DNA from: an uncultured Myxococcales bacterium
GTDB taxonomy: Bacteria > Myxococcota_A > UBA9042
Assembly (NCBI GenBank): GCA_903929795.1
Contig: CAIYWC010000064.1
Coordinates: 42,159 to 106,158 of the forward strand
Direction of reading: 5' to 3'
Length of the DNA stretch: 64,000 bases
Shown here: piece after piece, positions 53,669-63,376 of the stretch
Position numbering within the stretch: the stretch's first letter is position 1
Layout of the letters: the number at the start of each line of letters is the position of its first letter
Program-made: the position numbers and the translations under genes
The notes under the pieces: model-generated
Seen by the model: the letters and a program-made list of their open reading frames with translations, nothing else
Told to the model about the DNA's origin: nothing
Databases searched by the model: none

Positions 53669-55102
53669 TTACCGACCCGGCAGCGCGGCGACGTCGACCA
53701 CCGCTGAGAACAGCACGCGCAGGCCATCGCGCACGTTCTCGCTGGAGACCCGCTCGTTTTCACCGTGCATGCCGCCGGTCTCGTCCTGGGTCGTCGCAAA
53801 CGGCACAAAGCCGTATGCGCGCACGCCCAGCGGCCGCAGGCGCAGCGAATCCGTGAAGCCCGGCGACAGCACCGGACCCACCACCGCGTTGTGCTTGCCG
53901 GCGATCGCGTGGCGGGCCAGCGCGCGGTAGAACGGATCGTCCCAGGTCGACGCGTTGGCCTCGGCTTGGTAGAGCACCTCGAAACGCACCTGTTTGTCAT
54001 CGACCAGCTTGACGAGTTCCGCCAGTAACTCCGCAGGCTTGTGTCCAGGCAACAGCCGGCAATCCAGCTGCGCCCAGACCTCGGCCGGCACGACGTTGGG
54101 CTCCTCCGCGCCGCCGAAACCGGTCACGTTCACAGTGTCGATCATCGCCGCCCGCGTCCCCGGGTTCTGCATCAGCTGGCCCTCTGCCAACCAGTCCTGC
54201 AGCGTCGGGCGGGTCAGGACGTAGCCCGTCACGCCGCCGACATCGTGGCCGACCTGCGCCAGCGTCTCGCGCGTGGAAGCCTGCCACACCGCTTCCGGAT
54301 GCCGCGCACGGATCTTCGCCAACGCGTCCAGCAGGCGATCCGGCGCACGCCCCGGGATCGGCGTCGAGCCATGCCCCGCCTTGCCGTGCGCGATCATCTT
54401 CAGCCACAGCAGGCCTTTTTCCGCCACCGAGATGGCAAAAATCGTCTGACCCGGCGCCATCGCGTCGCGGATGCCCATGCCGCCTTCGTTCACGACCTGC
54501 GAGCAGTCGATCTGCGGCCAGTATTTCGCCACGATGTGCTGCATCCCGCGGTTGTCGACCTCCTCGTCCGCGACCGCCAGCAGGACCACGTCGCGCTTGA
54601 GCGGCACGTTCAGGCGCTTCAGCCAGATCAGCGTCAGCGTCTCCAGCAGGCCCATGCCTTTCATGTCCAGCGCACCGCGGCCCCAAATCACCCCATGGTC
54701 GTCGATGTAGCCGGAAAATGGCGGCTGCGCCCAGTTCTTCGCCTCTGCCGGCACGACGTCGATGTGCGACAGCAGGCACAGCGGCTTCTCGCTGCCGTCG
54801 CCCTTGAGCCGCGCGATCAGCGAGCCGCGGCCCGGCGCAAACTCCGTGATCTCGCTTGAAATTCCCGCCTTTTGCAGCAGCCCGGCCAAGTACTGCGCGC
54901 CCAGCGTCTCGTTGCCCGGCGGATTCGCCGTGTTCACCTGCAGGTAGCCGCTCAGCAGCTGCACCGCCTCCGCGCCCGCGTCAGGGCCATTCACCGCGTC
55001 GCGCCAATGCGCGAGTTCCGGCGGCGACGTGCCCAAATCCGCGCGCGGTAGGGTCGCGCACGCGCTCGCAAGCAGCGCCAGCAGCAGCAGCCCGCGGCGC
55101 AT
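53669..55102 (-). CDS. M20-family metallopeptidase lipoprotein
   Basis: A 477-residue lipoprotein (lipobox LLASAC). The di-zinc site is complete: CLLSHIDVVP, WGRGALDMKG (bridging Asp), AVADEEVDN (catalytic Glu-Glu) and a C-terminal His in TGGMHGENER; the dimerisation domain lies about residues 225-350. M20 enzymes cleave amino-acid amides or dipeptides; the closest characterised group would be carboxypeptidase/acylase-like. Unusually it is a predicted outer-membrane or inner-membrane lipoprotein instead of cytosolic. The ATG at 55102 is preceded by CGGAG at 8 nt. Confidence 0.88.
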   Translation of the reverse strand: MRRGLLLLALLASACATLPRADLGTSPPELAHWRDAVNGPDAGAEAVQLLSGYLQVNTANPPGNETLGAQYLAGLLQKAGISSEITEFAPGRGSLIARLKGDGSEKPLCLLSHIDVVPAEAKNWAQPPFSGYIDDHGVIWGRGALDMKGMGLLETLTLIWLKRLNVPLKRDVVLLAVADEEVDNRGMQHIVAKYWPQIDCSQVVNEGGMGIRDAMAPGQTIFAISVAEKGLLWLKMIAHGKAGHGSTPIPGRAPDRLLDALAKIRARHPEAVWQASTRETLAQVGHDVGGVTGYVLTRPTLQDWLAEGQLMQNPGTRAAMIDTVNVTGFGGAEEPNVVPAEVWAQLDCRLLPGHKPAELLAELVKLVDDKQVRFEVLYQAEANASTWDDPFYRALARHAIAGKHNAVVGPVLSPGFTDSLRLRPLGVRAYGFVPFATTQDETGGMHGENERVSSENVRDGLRVLFSAVVDVAALPGR

Positions 55103-55116
55103 CCAGACACTCCGAG

Positions 55117-55239
55117 CGAAGTTCGAGAGCGAACGTCCGTCATTCGCGGCGTGCCACTTTCGGAACACGCTCACGGATCCAGTCCGAAATGCAACAGCTC
55201 TGACCGGAGAAGTTTGGCGTTGGACATCGGTCAGCATCC
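55117..55239 (+). repeat. dispersed intergenic repeat, copy E
   Basis: CGAAGTTCGAG at the start, ACGTCCGTCATTCGCGGCG, then ACGCTCACGGATCCAGTCCG (core near 55180). The stem is CTGACCG (55200-55206) and CGGTCAG (55228-55234), 7 bp and perfect. It fills the gap between the lipoprotein stop and the M20 start on the minus strand. Confidence 0.78.
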
Positions 55240-56052
55240 TCAGGGCTTGCCCGCAGCGCAATCGGTCTCGGTCATCTTGTCCCAATCGACAAGCGCGCTG
55301 GACACGTTGTCGACAAAGGAATCGGAATCACTGTGGAAAAATGTCCCCAGATCCACCTGTCGCCACATGCCGTAGGCGTGCACGATGCGGCCCGGCTCGG
55401 CTTCATAGTACAGCTCCACCTGATAATCCTGCAGCCATTTCAGGGAGCTGTCGTCGGGAAACGTCGCCGGATTGGCCATGTACGTCCGCGCGATGAGCGC
55501 CGCGCCAAACGGCGACTTCTCCTTGCCCTGGTCCGGCACGAAACGCAGCGCGCCATTGAGCATCTCATTCATGTTCCAAATGCCCTTGGTCGCGGACAGG
55601 TAGGTCGACCAGTACAAAAACAGCGTCTTGCGCGCCATGTAGTCGGCTTCACTCGTCGTGAAATTGCTCTCGTAGACGTTGTACTGGTCCGGGTACAGGG
55701 ACGCCTGATCGCGGTATTTCAGCACCCGCTCCAACTCGGTCAGCGTGCAGTGGAACGTGTTGAAGATGTACAAACCCTGAGCATTCCCCGGGTTGCGGTC
55801 GCTCAGGTTCAGGTAGTTGATGTCCGGGTAGTCCAGCCGGTGGTGCAGCTCCCCACGCAGCGGCTTGTCGATGGCGATCGCCGTCGCCGCGGCGGACAGG
55901 TTGACGATTGCCGCGGCAAATTGGCCGTCCGTCGCCGCCTCGTAGTTGGCAAAAGCCCACGGCAGCATGTCTTCCAGCGTCGTCGGGGCCGTGTCCAGGT
56001 GCGTGCACCCCATCGCGAAAAGCACTGTCAAGCCAATGATATAGCGCCCCAT
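55240..56052 (-). CDS. lipoprotein of unknown function
   Basis: A 270-residue lipoprotein (signal MGRYIIGLTVLFAMGC with the lipobox FAMGC). The mature part is mostly alpha-helical and rich in Tyr and Trp (YPDINYLNLSDRNPGNAQ, FLYWSTYLSATKGIWNMNEM), ending AAGKP. I recognise no domain. GGGGGAACGGG lies just before the ATG. It is 13 nt from the hemF stop on the same strand, so it is probably co-transcribed with hemF. Confidence 0.7.
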   Translation of the reverse strand: MGRYIIGLTVLFAMGCTHLDTAPTTLEDMLPWAFANYEAATDGQFAAAIVNLSAAATAIAIDKPLRGELHHRLDYPDINYLNLSDRNPGNAQGLYIFNTFHCTLTELERVLKYRDQASLYPDQYNVYESNFTTSEADYMARKTLFLYWSTYLSATKGIWNMNEMLNGALRFVPDQGKEKSPFGAALIARTYMANPATFPDDSSLKWLQDYQVELYYEAEPGRIVHAYGMWRQVDLGTFFHSDSDSFVDNVSSALVDWDKMTETDCAAGKP

Positions 56053-56065
56053 CCCGTTCCCCCGC

Positions 56066-56989
56066 TTAAGTCGCCGGACCGTCCGGCTCAAACCCCGTGC
56101 GCAGCACCTGCTGCATCTCCGCTTCCGGCGACCCCGGCTCCGGCCGCACATCATACGCCCAGCGCGCCTCCGCGGGCAGGGACATCAGGATCGACTCGAT
56201 GCGCCCGCCGGTCTTCAGGCCAAAAATCGTGCCGCGGTCGACGACCAGGTTGAACTCGACGTACCGCCCACGGCGCAGCAGCTGCCACTGGCGCTGGGTG
56301 TCGGTGAACGGGGCATCGATGTGCTGCTCGGCGATCGGCAGCCACGACGGCAGGAACGCGTCGCCGGCGGCTTGCACGAATTCGAACATCCGCGCCGGGT
56401 TCTCGTGCCGGTGGTCAAAAAAGATGCCGCCGACGCCACGCGCTTCCTGGCGGTGCGGGATAAAGAAATAGCGATCGCACTCGGCTTTGAGCGCCGACCA
56501 GTCGACAACGTCGGCAAACGGCGCGCAAGCCTGGCGGTACGTCCCGTGAAAGTGCTGCGCATCCGAGCGGTTGAAGTAGCTCGGCGTCAGATCCGCGCCG
56601 CCGCCGAACCAGCCGCCCGACTCCCGCGCCAGCCGCCGGTAGTTCATGTGCACGGTCGGCGCGAACGGGTTGCGCGGATGTAGCACCAGCGAGATCCCCG
56701 CCGCCCTGAATTCCAAGCCTTCGCCCGGCATCGTCGCGGCAAACTGCGGCGAGAACCGGCCGTGCACATGGCTGAAATTCACGCCTGCGCGCTCCAGCAC
56801 GCGCCCGCCGTCCAAGACGCGCGTGCGCCCGTAGCCGCCCAGCGCGGGGCCATCGGCCGCCGGCTCCTCGCGCGTCCAGTCATCGCGGCGAAACGTGCCG
56901 CCGTCCAGCCGCTCCAGCGCCGCGACGATGCGGTCCTGCAGCTGCTTGAAATACGCGACGGCGTCGTTGAAGAGCGGGTCGGCGATCAC
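56066..56989 (-). CDS. hemF: oxygen-dependent coproporphyrinogen III oxidase
   Basis: A 307-residue enzyme, the usual length (about 300). Signature stretches are GVNFSHVHG, PTVHMNYRRL, GGWFGGGADLTP, GIFFDHRHE, RGRYVEFNLVVDRGT and the C-terminal LMSLPAEARWAYD. It oxidatively decarboxylates coproporphyrinogen III to protoporphyrinogen IX with O2, so the host is at least facultatively aerobic. Together with hemH in this window two of the last three haem steps are encoded, but 37 kb apart. Confidence 0.97.
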   Translation of the reverse strand: MIADPLFNDAVAYFKQLQDRIVAALERLDGGTFRRDDWTREEPAADGPALGGYGRTRVLDGGRVLERAGVNFSHVHGRFSPQFAATMPGEGLEFRAAGISLVLHPRNPFAPTVHMNYRRLARESGGWFGGGADLTPSYFNRSDAQHFHGTYRQACAPFADVVDWSALKAECDRYFFIPHRQEARGVGGIFFDHRHENPARMFEFVQAAGDAFLPSWLPIAEQHIDAPFTDTQRQWQLLRRGRYVEFNLVVDRGTIFGLKTGGRIESILMSLPAEARWAYDVRPEPGSPEAEMQQVLRTGFEPDGPAT

Positions 56990-57052
56990 GGCGAAGTCCA
57001 GCGGCGACGTGGCGTGTCGCGGGGTGCGATTGTGACGGCTGGCCTGCGGCTG

Positions 57053-60043
57053 TCAACGCGCGTTGCGCTCCGCCGCCACGAGATGCGCCTCCAGCAGCTG
57101 CACGCGAAAATCCTGCGGCTTGCGCTTGGCGAATTTCGCCAGCCGGTCAAAAGTCGCGCGCGCCTGGGGAATTTGCCCTGTGTGCAGCAGCGCCACCACG
57201 GCAGCGTCGCGCAACAGGTCGTCGTTCAGCCACGCGTGCCCGTGCGCGCGCGCGCCCAGCAGCACCTCGACCTGCGCCGCCGCGGTCGGCCAGTCATACG
57301 CCGAGATCGCGTGCAGAAAGCGCCATGCAGCTTGCGCCTCCGCCGGCGCGCCCTGCGCGGCGAGGAAGTGAGCGACCGGGCCATAGAACGCCTCGTCCGC
57401 CCAGCCCATCGTGCCGCTATGCCAGTCCGCGTCCACTTCCGCGGCGAGCTTGGCAAAAAACGGCCAATCCGCCGGTGGTTTGCCAGCGGCGATCACGTCG
57501 CGCAGCAGGTCCTCGCGCGCCGCCGCGGCACGGAATTCGCGATCCGGCGGCGCGTCGCCGGGCGGCCGACGCAGCTGCGCGCCGAGCGCCTGCAGCCGCA
57601 GCCGACCGATCCCCAGCGGCGCCACCGTCTCCCCGCTCGGCAGCACGCGCCGGTCCAGCAGCGCCGCGCCCACGTCAAAACGCCCGTCCGTCAGGCCGAC
57701 AAACCCCTTCGCCGTGTCCTTGACGTACCGCGCCCGCTCGGTCAGCAGGTCGAGCGTCGGAAAGAAGTCCGAGTTCGCGCCGGACGTGTCCGCCATCAGC
57801 GGCAGCAGGGCATCGCGGGAAATCAGCCGCAGCCGGTCCAGCGCAGCCGGCGTGATGCGCGTGAAATGCTGGAGATCATGGACAATTTCCGGAAGATCGA
57901 ACACGCGCCAATCGGGTTGGGGCAGCCGGCGCTGGGTCGACGCGACGATGAGGAAGTCCGTGTCCGACGTCAGCACGATCTCGTACGACGCAAAGTTGCG
58001 GTGCACCGCCTGGATGACCGAGAGCACGAGCGCGTCGTCGATCTCGTACAGGTGCAGCCATTGGCCGAAAATCCCGTTTGGTGTCAGGTAGGTGCGCATG
58101 CGCTGGTAGAATTCGTCGGTGAACAGGCCGCTGACGCCGCTGACCCAGGGGTTGGACGGCTCGGACAAGATGAGGTCGAATTTCTGGTTCGTGGCCGCAA
58201 AGTAGCTTTTGGCGTCGTCGTAGACGAAATGGCTGCGCGGGTCGTCAAAAATCCGTCGGTTCACCGGGTAAAAAATCCGCGACGCGGCGAACATTTCCGG
58301 CTCGATGTCGATCGTGACCAGGCTGGCGAGCGCCGGACTGCCGAGCAGCATGTGTGACGAAATGCCCGAGCCGTTGCCGATGACCGCGCCTTGTTTGGCC
58401 TGCGGCATGAACGCCAGCGTCACCAGCGGCAGCAGCACCTGCGTTGTCTGATCGCCGTCGAGCGGCTGGACCGAATCGCCCGAATTCTTGAACCAGGACG
58501 CGGAGATCGACGCATCCGGCTTGCCGTTTGTCGCCAGCGAATATTCGCCGCTCGCGCCCTGGGTGACGCTGACCGTGGCGGTGCGGCCATCGCGAAAGAA
58601 CGCGATCTTGCGGACACCGGCGTCGACGACCCGGCCATAGCGGTAGACGCCGCCGATGAGTGCCGCGCGGTCCAGCGGCACAAAAGCCAATACATACGCG
58701 ACCATGGCGGCCGTCCCGATCGCCGCAAGCACGCCCGCGCGGCGCCCGCGCCACAGCAACCAGACGCCCAGCAGCATGTCGAGCGCGCCGCCCAGCACCA
58801 GCAGCGTCTTCATGCCCAGCAGCGGCATCAGCACGAGCGACGCGAGCCCGGCGCCGACGATGGAACCCAGCGTATTGACGCTGTAAACCGTGCCGATCGC
58901 TTTCTCGCCCGCGCCCGCGGCCATCAGCACGTGGGTGATCAGCGGCAGCGTGATCCCGGCGCAAAACGTCGCCGGCAGCATCACGGCGAGCGCGATCGCG
59001 TACTTGGCGAGGGTGAAAAAGCGATAGCCGTCCAGGTTTTGCGCCAAACCGGAGATCAGCGTGGCCATCCAGTCAAAACTCGCGACGTAGGCGCCCAGCG
59101 TCGCCAGCGCCAGCGCGCCCATGGCCCACTGCGCAATGCCGAGCGCGCGCACGGGATCGCGAAAGGAATCCGCGCGGTTGCGCACCCACAGCGCGCCGAG
59201 CGCCAGCCCGAGGATGAACGCCGAGAGCATCACCTCGAACGAGTGCGTCGCGCTGCCAAGCACCAGCGCGAGCATCCGAATCCATGCGATTTCATAGATA
59301 AAACTCGTGAGCGCGGTGCCCGCCGCGACGACGAGCAGCACGCGCCAGAGCTGCGGCAGCGGCTGGGCAAAAGGCACGGGCGCGACGGCCAGCACCGGAT
59401 CCGGCGGCGAGCCGCGCTGGTGCAGCTTCACGGCCAGAAAGACGACCAGCGCGACCACGAGGTTCAGCAGCGCCGCGGCGAGCAGCGTGCCGGGCAGGCC
59501 CGCCAGACCGATGAGCCAGAAGCCCGCCAGCAGCACGCCGCCCGCCGCGCCAATTGAATTCGCAAAGTACAGCTGCGACAGCACGCGGCCGGTATGCGTG
59601 CCGGCCGACGGCGGCGTCGCGCGGAGCAGGCCGGCGGTCATCAGCGGAAACGTCGTCCCCAGCAGCACGGACTGCGGCAGGATCAGGAGCCCGGCGATCA
59701 GCCACTTGACCGCCACCAGGGTGAAACCGCCTGCGAGCGCTGGGAAAATCGCGGCGTAGGCGAAGTCGCTGGCCGCGCGGAAGGCATCGTGAAAAATCAG
59801 GCCGATGAGCCCGACGGCAGCTTCCGCCGCCGCATACGCGAGCAACGGCTGGCGAATGCGCGTGGAAAAGCGCGCGGCGATCGCCGAGCCCGCTGACATG
59901 CCGCCCAGGTAAATGACGAGCACGATGACCTGGGCGTAGGCGCTGTGGCCGACGAAGAGGCCGAGATAGCGGCTCCAGATGGATTCATAGACCAAGCCCG
60001 CGACGCCCGACAGGATGAATGCGGCGGTGAGGACAAAAGGCAT
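57053..60043 (-). CDS. fused membrane/spermidine synthase-like protein with helical C-terminal repeats
   Basis: A 996-residue protein. Residues ~1-470 hold about 14 membrane helices (FILSGVAGLVYESIWSRYLG is the family's opening). Residues ~490-760 form the aminopropyltransferase-like Rossmann domain: AVIGNGSGISSHMLL (SAM/dcSAM glycine loop), TIDIEPEMF, YDDAKSYFA and LILSEPSNPWVSGVSGLF. The remaining ~240 residues are helical, TPR-like (AQAAWRFLHAIS, ATFDRLAKFAKRK). This type is widespread in Myxococcota and relatives, usually with no proven aminopropyl transfer. The gene pairs with the next one (43-nt gap) on the same strand. Confidence 0.85.
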   Translation of the reverse strand: MPFVLTAAFILSGVAGLVYESIWSRYLGLFVGHSAYAQVIVLVIYLGGMSAGSAIAARFSTRIRQPLLAYAAAEAAVGLIGLIFHDAFRAASDFAYAAIFPALAGGFTLVAVKWLIAGLLILPQSVLLGTTFPLMTAGLLRATPPSAGTHTGRVLSQLYFANSIGAAGGVLLAGFWLIGLAGLPGTLLAAALLNLVVALVVFLAVKLHQRGSPPDPVLAVAPVPFAQPLPQLWRVLLVVAAGTALTSFIYEIAWIRMLALVLGSATHSFEVMLSAFILGLALGALWVRNRADSFRDPVRALGIAQWAMGALALATLGAYVASFDWMATLISGLAQNLDGYRFFTLAKYAIALAVMLPATFCAGITLPLITHVLMAAGAGEKAIGTVYSVNTLGSIVGAGLASLVLMPLLGMKTLLVLGGALDMLLGVWLLWRGRRAGVLAAIGTAAMVAYVLAFVPLDRAALIGGVYRYGRVVDAGVRKIAFFRDGRTATVSVTQGASGEYSLATNGKPDASISASWFKNSGDSVQPLDGDQTTQVLLPLVTLAFMPQAKQGAVIGNGSGISSHMLLGSPALASLVTIDIEPEMFAASRIFYPVNRRIFDDPRSHFVYDDAKSYFAATNQKFDLILSEPSNPWVSGVSGLFTDEFYQRMRTYLTPNGIFGQWLHLYEIDDALVLSVIQAVHRNFASYEIVLTSDTDFLIVASTQRRLPQPDWRVFDLPEIVHDLQHFTRITPAALDRLRLISRDALLPLMADTSGANSDFFPTLDLLTERARYVKDTAKGFVGLTDGRFDVGAALLDRRVLPSGETVAPLGIGRLRLQALGAQLRRPPGDAPPDREFRAAAAREDLLRDVIAAGKPPADWPFFAKLAAEVDADWHSGTMGWADEAFYGPVAHFLAAQGAPAEAQAAWRFLHAISAYDWPTAAAQVEVLLGARAHGHAWLNDDLLRDAAVVALLHTGQIPQARATFDRLAKFAKRKPQDFRVQLLEAHLVAAERNAR

Positions 60044-60086
60044 GGCAGGACTCCCGGCGCGATGATGGCTGGCGCGGGGAGTGCGG

Positions 60087-62234
60087 TCAAATCGCCGGCA
60101 GCGCCTGGTTCCGCACCGTCGGCGGCTGCGCGACCTGCCAGACCTTGAGCGCCGCGAGCAGGTTGCTGAAGTCGTCGGTCCACGGGCGTAACTGCTTGTC
60201 TGATATGAGAATTTCGCCGGCTCCCAGGTCGCGGAGCACCGCTTGCGCCCGCGTCGTCGCGACCAGGAGCACCCAGTCCGACGTGCAGACGTGGCGCGCG
60301 CCCGCGGCCGGCGTGTCCAGCACGCGAATCGCGCTCAGCGACGCCTCCTCCGCCAGACGCGCGACGATCGGCGCCAGCGCCAGCTCCCGGTTGCTCACGT
60401 GCAGCGCCAGCACGCCGTCGGGCTGCAGGTGGCGGCGGTAGACCTGCAGCGCCTCGCGCGTCAGCAGGTGCACCGGGATCGCGTCGCCCGAAAATGCGTC
60501 GATGACCAGCAGGTCAAAGCCCTGCGGCGGCTGGTGTTCTAGCGACAGCCGGGCGTCGCCGATCACGGTCCGCACCCGCGCGGGCGTGTCGCGCAAAAAG
60601 GAAAAGTAGCGTTCGGCAACGGCGACGACTTGCGGATTCAGTTCGTAGAACTGCCAGTCGTCGCCGGCACGCGCCCACGTCGCCAGCGTGCCCACGCCCA
60701 GGCCCACGACGCCGACCTTGAGCGGTCGACCAGCCAGCGCCGCGGACGGTGCCCCGCGCGCACGCAGCAGCCGGCCGATGCCCGAGGTCGGCCCGTAGTA
60801 GCTGGTCGGCTGGTCGCGCGTGTCGCGGGCGGTGAACTGCTCGCCGTGCAAGATGCCGCCGTGCCAGAGCTGCAGCGTCGGCGCCTCACCCGCCACCGGC
60901 GGACTCGGCCGCACCCGCAGCACGCCGTAGAAGTTGCGCCGCTGGTCCACGACGTCCGCGCGCAGCACCGCCAGATGGACGATCAGGAGCACGAATCCGA
61001 CCGCCCACGCCGTCAGCGCAGCCGCCCGCAGACGCCCGGTGTGCAGCAGGCCGACTGCGAACAGAAGCGCCGTCAGCAGCACCGGCAGCTCCAGGTAGTC
61101 GCTCAGCAGCAGCGGCGCGACGACGCCGACGAGCAGCCCGCCCAGCACGCCGCCCGCCGCGACCATCAGGTAAAAGCGCGTCAGCACCGTGGCGTCCGGC
61201 CGGCGCAGCGCCAGCTCGCCATGGCAGAACATGCACAGCACGAACAGGCCGATCGCGTACAGCGGCACGGCGTGAACCGCTGAGATTTGGCCGGGTTCCA
61301 AGCCATAGCGTCCGCCCGGGCGAAAGGTCAGACTCGCCAGCAACAGCACGGCCGCGACCAGCGATGCGGCGCCATAGAAGCGCGGCCGGTACCAGCCGTC
61401 GCCGTCAAAGCAGAGCATGAACGTCACCAGGTAGATTGCCAGCGGCAGGATCCACAGCAACGGAATCGGCGCGATGTTTTGCGTCAGGTGGTTGGTCACC
61501 GTCATCAGCAGCATCGAACCCGCCGCGGAAAGCAGCAGCCAACCCGCCATCGCCGGCCAGCGTGGACGCGGAGCAACCGGGACCGGCGCCTCGACCCGCG
61601 GCGTGTCGCGCCGCGCCGCGCGCACCAGAAGCACGCCCAGCAGCACCGCCCACGCCGCGTAGCCTAGGCTCCACAGCGAGGCCTGGGTGCGTCCCTGCAG
61701 TTCAGGCTCCAGCAGCAATGGGTAGGCCAGCAGCGCCAGCACGGAGCCCGCGTTGGACAGCGCGTACAGCCGGTAGACCCGCGCCTGCGGGAACCCGCGG
61801 GCAAACGTCGCCTGCAGCAGCGGCCCGGTCGTCGAGAGCAGCAGGTACGGCAGGCCGATCGCGGTGGTCAGCAGCAGGAGGATGCGGCCGATCGGCTCGG
61901 TCCCGGAATGCGGACGCCACGCCGGATTCGCCGCCAGCGGCAGCCACGCCAAACTGGCCAGCAGCAGCGCGCCGTGCAGCAGCGCCTGGGTCCGCGCGGG
62001 CCGCGCCTGCAGCCAATCCGCCCATGCGTACCCGGCCAGCAGAAGGCCTTGGAAAAACACCAGGCACGTCGTCCAAACCGCTGCCGATCCACCAAACCAG
62101 CGCAGGAGCTGCCGTGCGATGATCGGCTGCACCAAGAACAGCAGGAACGCCGACAGTGCAATCGCGCCGCCGTACAGCGCCAAGTCCAGCGCGCTTGGCG
62201 TCGGTGCTGGGCGTACTTTACCGGCTGGCGCCAT
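60087..62234 (-). CDS. fused membrane/spermidine synthase-like protein, shorter paralogue
   Basis: A 715-residue protein with about 11 membrane helices (LALYGGAIALSAFLLFLVQPI at the start) and a C-terminal Rossmann domain: VGVVGLGVGTLATW, FYELNPQVVAVAE, VIGDARLSLE and LLVIDAFSGDAIPVHLLT, where the conserved Asp of spermidine synthase sits. Known members with this fusion include proteins annotated as spermidine synthase whose activity is unproven. It is the upstream member of the pair and would be translated first. Confidence 0.85.
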   Translation of the reverse strand: MAPAGKVRPAPTPSALDLALYGGAIALSAFLLFLVQPIIARQLLRWFGGSAAVWTTCLVFFQGLLLAGYAWADWLQARPARTQALLHGALLLASLAWLPLAANPAWRPHSGTEPIGRILLLLTTAIGLPYLLLSTTGPLLQATFARGFPQARVYRLYALSNAGSVLALLAYPLLLEPELQGRTQASLWSLGYAAWAVLLGVLLVRAARRDTPRVEAPVPVAPRPRWPAMAGWLLLSAAGSMLLMTVTNHLTQNIAPIPLLWILPLAIYLVTFMLCFDGDGWYRPRFYGAASLVAAVLLLASLTFRPGGRYGLEPGQISAVHAVPLYAIGLFVLCMFCHGELALRRPDATVLTRFYLMVAAGGVLGGLLVGVVAPLLLSDYLELPVLLTALLFAVGLLHTGRLRAAALTAWAVGFVLLIVHLAVLRADVVDQRRNFYGVLRVRPSPPVAGEAPTLQLWHGGILHGEQFTARDTRDQPTSYYGPTSGIGRLLRARGAPSAALAGRPLKVGVVGLGVGTLATWARAGDDWQFYELNPQVVAVAERYFSFLRDTPARVRTVIGDARLSLEHQPPQGFDLLVIDAFSGDAIPVHLLTREALQVYRRHLQPDGVLALHVSNRELALAPIVARLAEEASLSAIRVLDTPAAGARHVCTSDWVLLVATTRAQAVLRDLGAGEILISDKQLRPWTDDFSNLLAALKVWQVAQPPTVRNQALPAI

Positions 62235-62299
62235 CGCTCACCTCGCTTGAAGCCGATGCAGGCCGCGGGCCCGATCCGCCCAGCGAGCCATGGCGCCCT

Positions 62300-63376
62300 T
62301 CAGCGGGTCCGGCCCAGCGCGCTCGGGATGCGGTGGTTGCCGAATGCCCCGCGGTAGGGGCCAAAACGCCCGGCGATCGCAGCGCCGCAGTGCGTGCAGT
62401 GGCCGTCGCCGGTCAACTCGTAGCGCAGGACGTCATAGCCGTTGCGCTCGACCACCACCTGGGCGCATTGCGGACACACCGTCGCCGCGCCCACCAGGTC
62501 GCGCACGTTGCCGGTGTAGACGTAGCGCAGGCCGACCCCGCGCGCGATGTCGCGGGCGCGCTGCAGCGTCTCAAACGGCGTCGCGGGCACGTCCAACATC
62601 CGGTAATCAGGGTGAAACGCCGAGAAATGCAGCGGCACGTCCGCGCCCATGTTGTCCAGCAGCCACTGGCACATCGCCTGCAGTTCGTCGGACGCGTCAT
62701 TGCGCCCGGGGATCAGCAGCGTCGTGACCTCGGTCCACACGGCCGTCTCACGCGCCAGATAGCGCAGCGTGTCGAGCACGGGCTGCAGGTGCGCGGCCGA
62801 CTCGTGGAAATAGAATTCATCGGTAAAAGCCTTGAGATCCACGTTCGCAGCGTCCATCTTGCCAAAGAACGCCGCCCGCGCCTCGGGGTGAATGTAGCCC
62901 GCCGTCACGGCAACGGTCTTGACGTCCACGCCGTGGCACGCGTCCGCGACATCCATGGCGTACTCGGCGAAAATCACCGGATCGTTGTAGGTGAACGCCA
63001 CCGACTGGCAGCCAAGGCGCACGGCTTCCAGGGCGATCATCTCTGGCGTCGCCGCGGCGGCCAGCGTGTCCATCTGGCGCGACCGCGAGATGTCCCAATT
63101 CTGGCAAAAACGGCACGACAAGTTGCAGCCCGCGGTGCCGAACGACAGAACGCGGCTGCCGGGAAAAAAGTGGTTCAACGGTTTTTTCTCAATCGGATCG
63201 ACGCAAAATCCCGAGGACCTGCCCCAGGTTGTGAGGATCATCTCGTCGTCCAGCATCTGCCGGACAAAACACGCGCCGCGCTGGCCTTCGTGCAGTTTGC
63301 AGTCGCGCGGACAGAGATCGCACTGGACCCGTCCGTCGTCGAGCCGATGCCACCACTTCGCGGGATGCGCGTTCAT
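62300..63376 (-). CDS. amrS: AmmeMemoRadiSam system radical SAM enzyme
   Basis: A 358-residue radical SAM protein. The N-terminus has a Cys motif CDLCPRDCKLHEGQRGAC, the radical SAM cluster motif CNLSCRFCQNW follows at about residue 83, and a zinc-ribbon-like CPQC...CTHC closes the C-terminus. That is the AmrS layout. AmrS works with an AMMECR1-domain protein and a Memo-domain protein of unproven substrate. It overlaps the AMMECR1 gene by 4 bp. Confidence 0.93.
   Translation of the reverse strand: MNAHPAKWWHRLDDGRVQCDLCPRDCKLHEGQRGACFVRQMLDDEMILTTWGRSSGFCVDPIEKKPLNHFFPGSRVLSFGTAGCNLSCRFCQNWDISRSRQMDTLAAAATPEMIALEAVRLGCQSVAFTYNDPVIFAEYAMDVADACHGVDVKTVAVTAGYIHPEARAAFFGKMDAANVDLKAFTDEFYFHESAAHLQPVLDTLRYLARETAVWTEVTTLLIPGRNDASDELQAMCQWLLDNMGADVPLHFSAFHPDYRMLDVPATPFETLQRARDIARGVGLRYVYTGNVRDLVGAATVCPQCAQVVVERNGYDVLRYELTGDGHCTHCGAAIAGRFGPYRGAFGNHRIPSALGRTR

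Noticed and set aside
57584..57800. Separate gene in the TPR-like tail of the spermidine-synthase-like protein
   Set aside because: The frame runs through without stop or start signals; it is part of the 996-residue protein.
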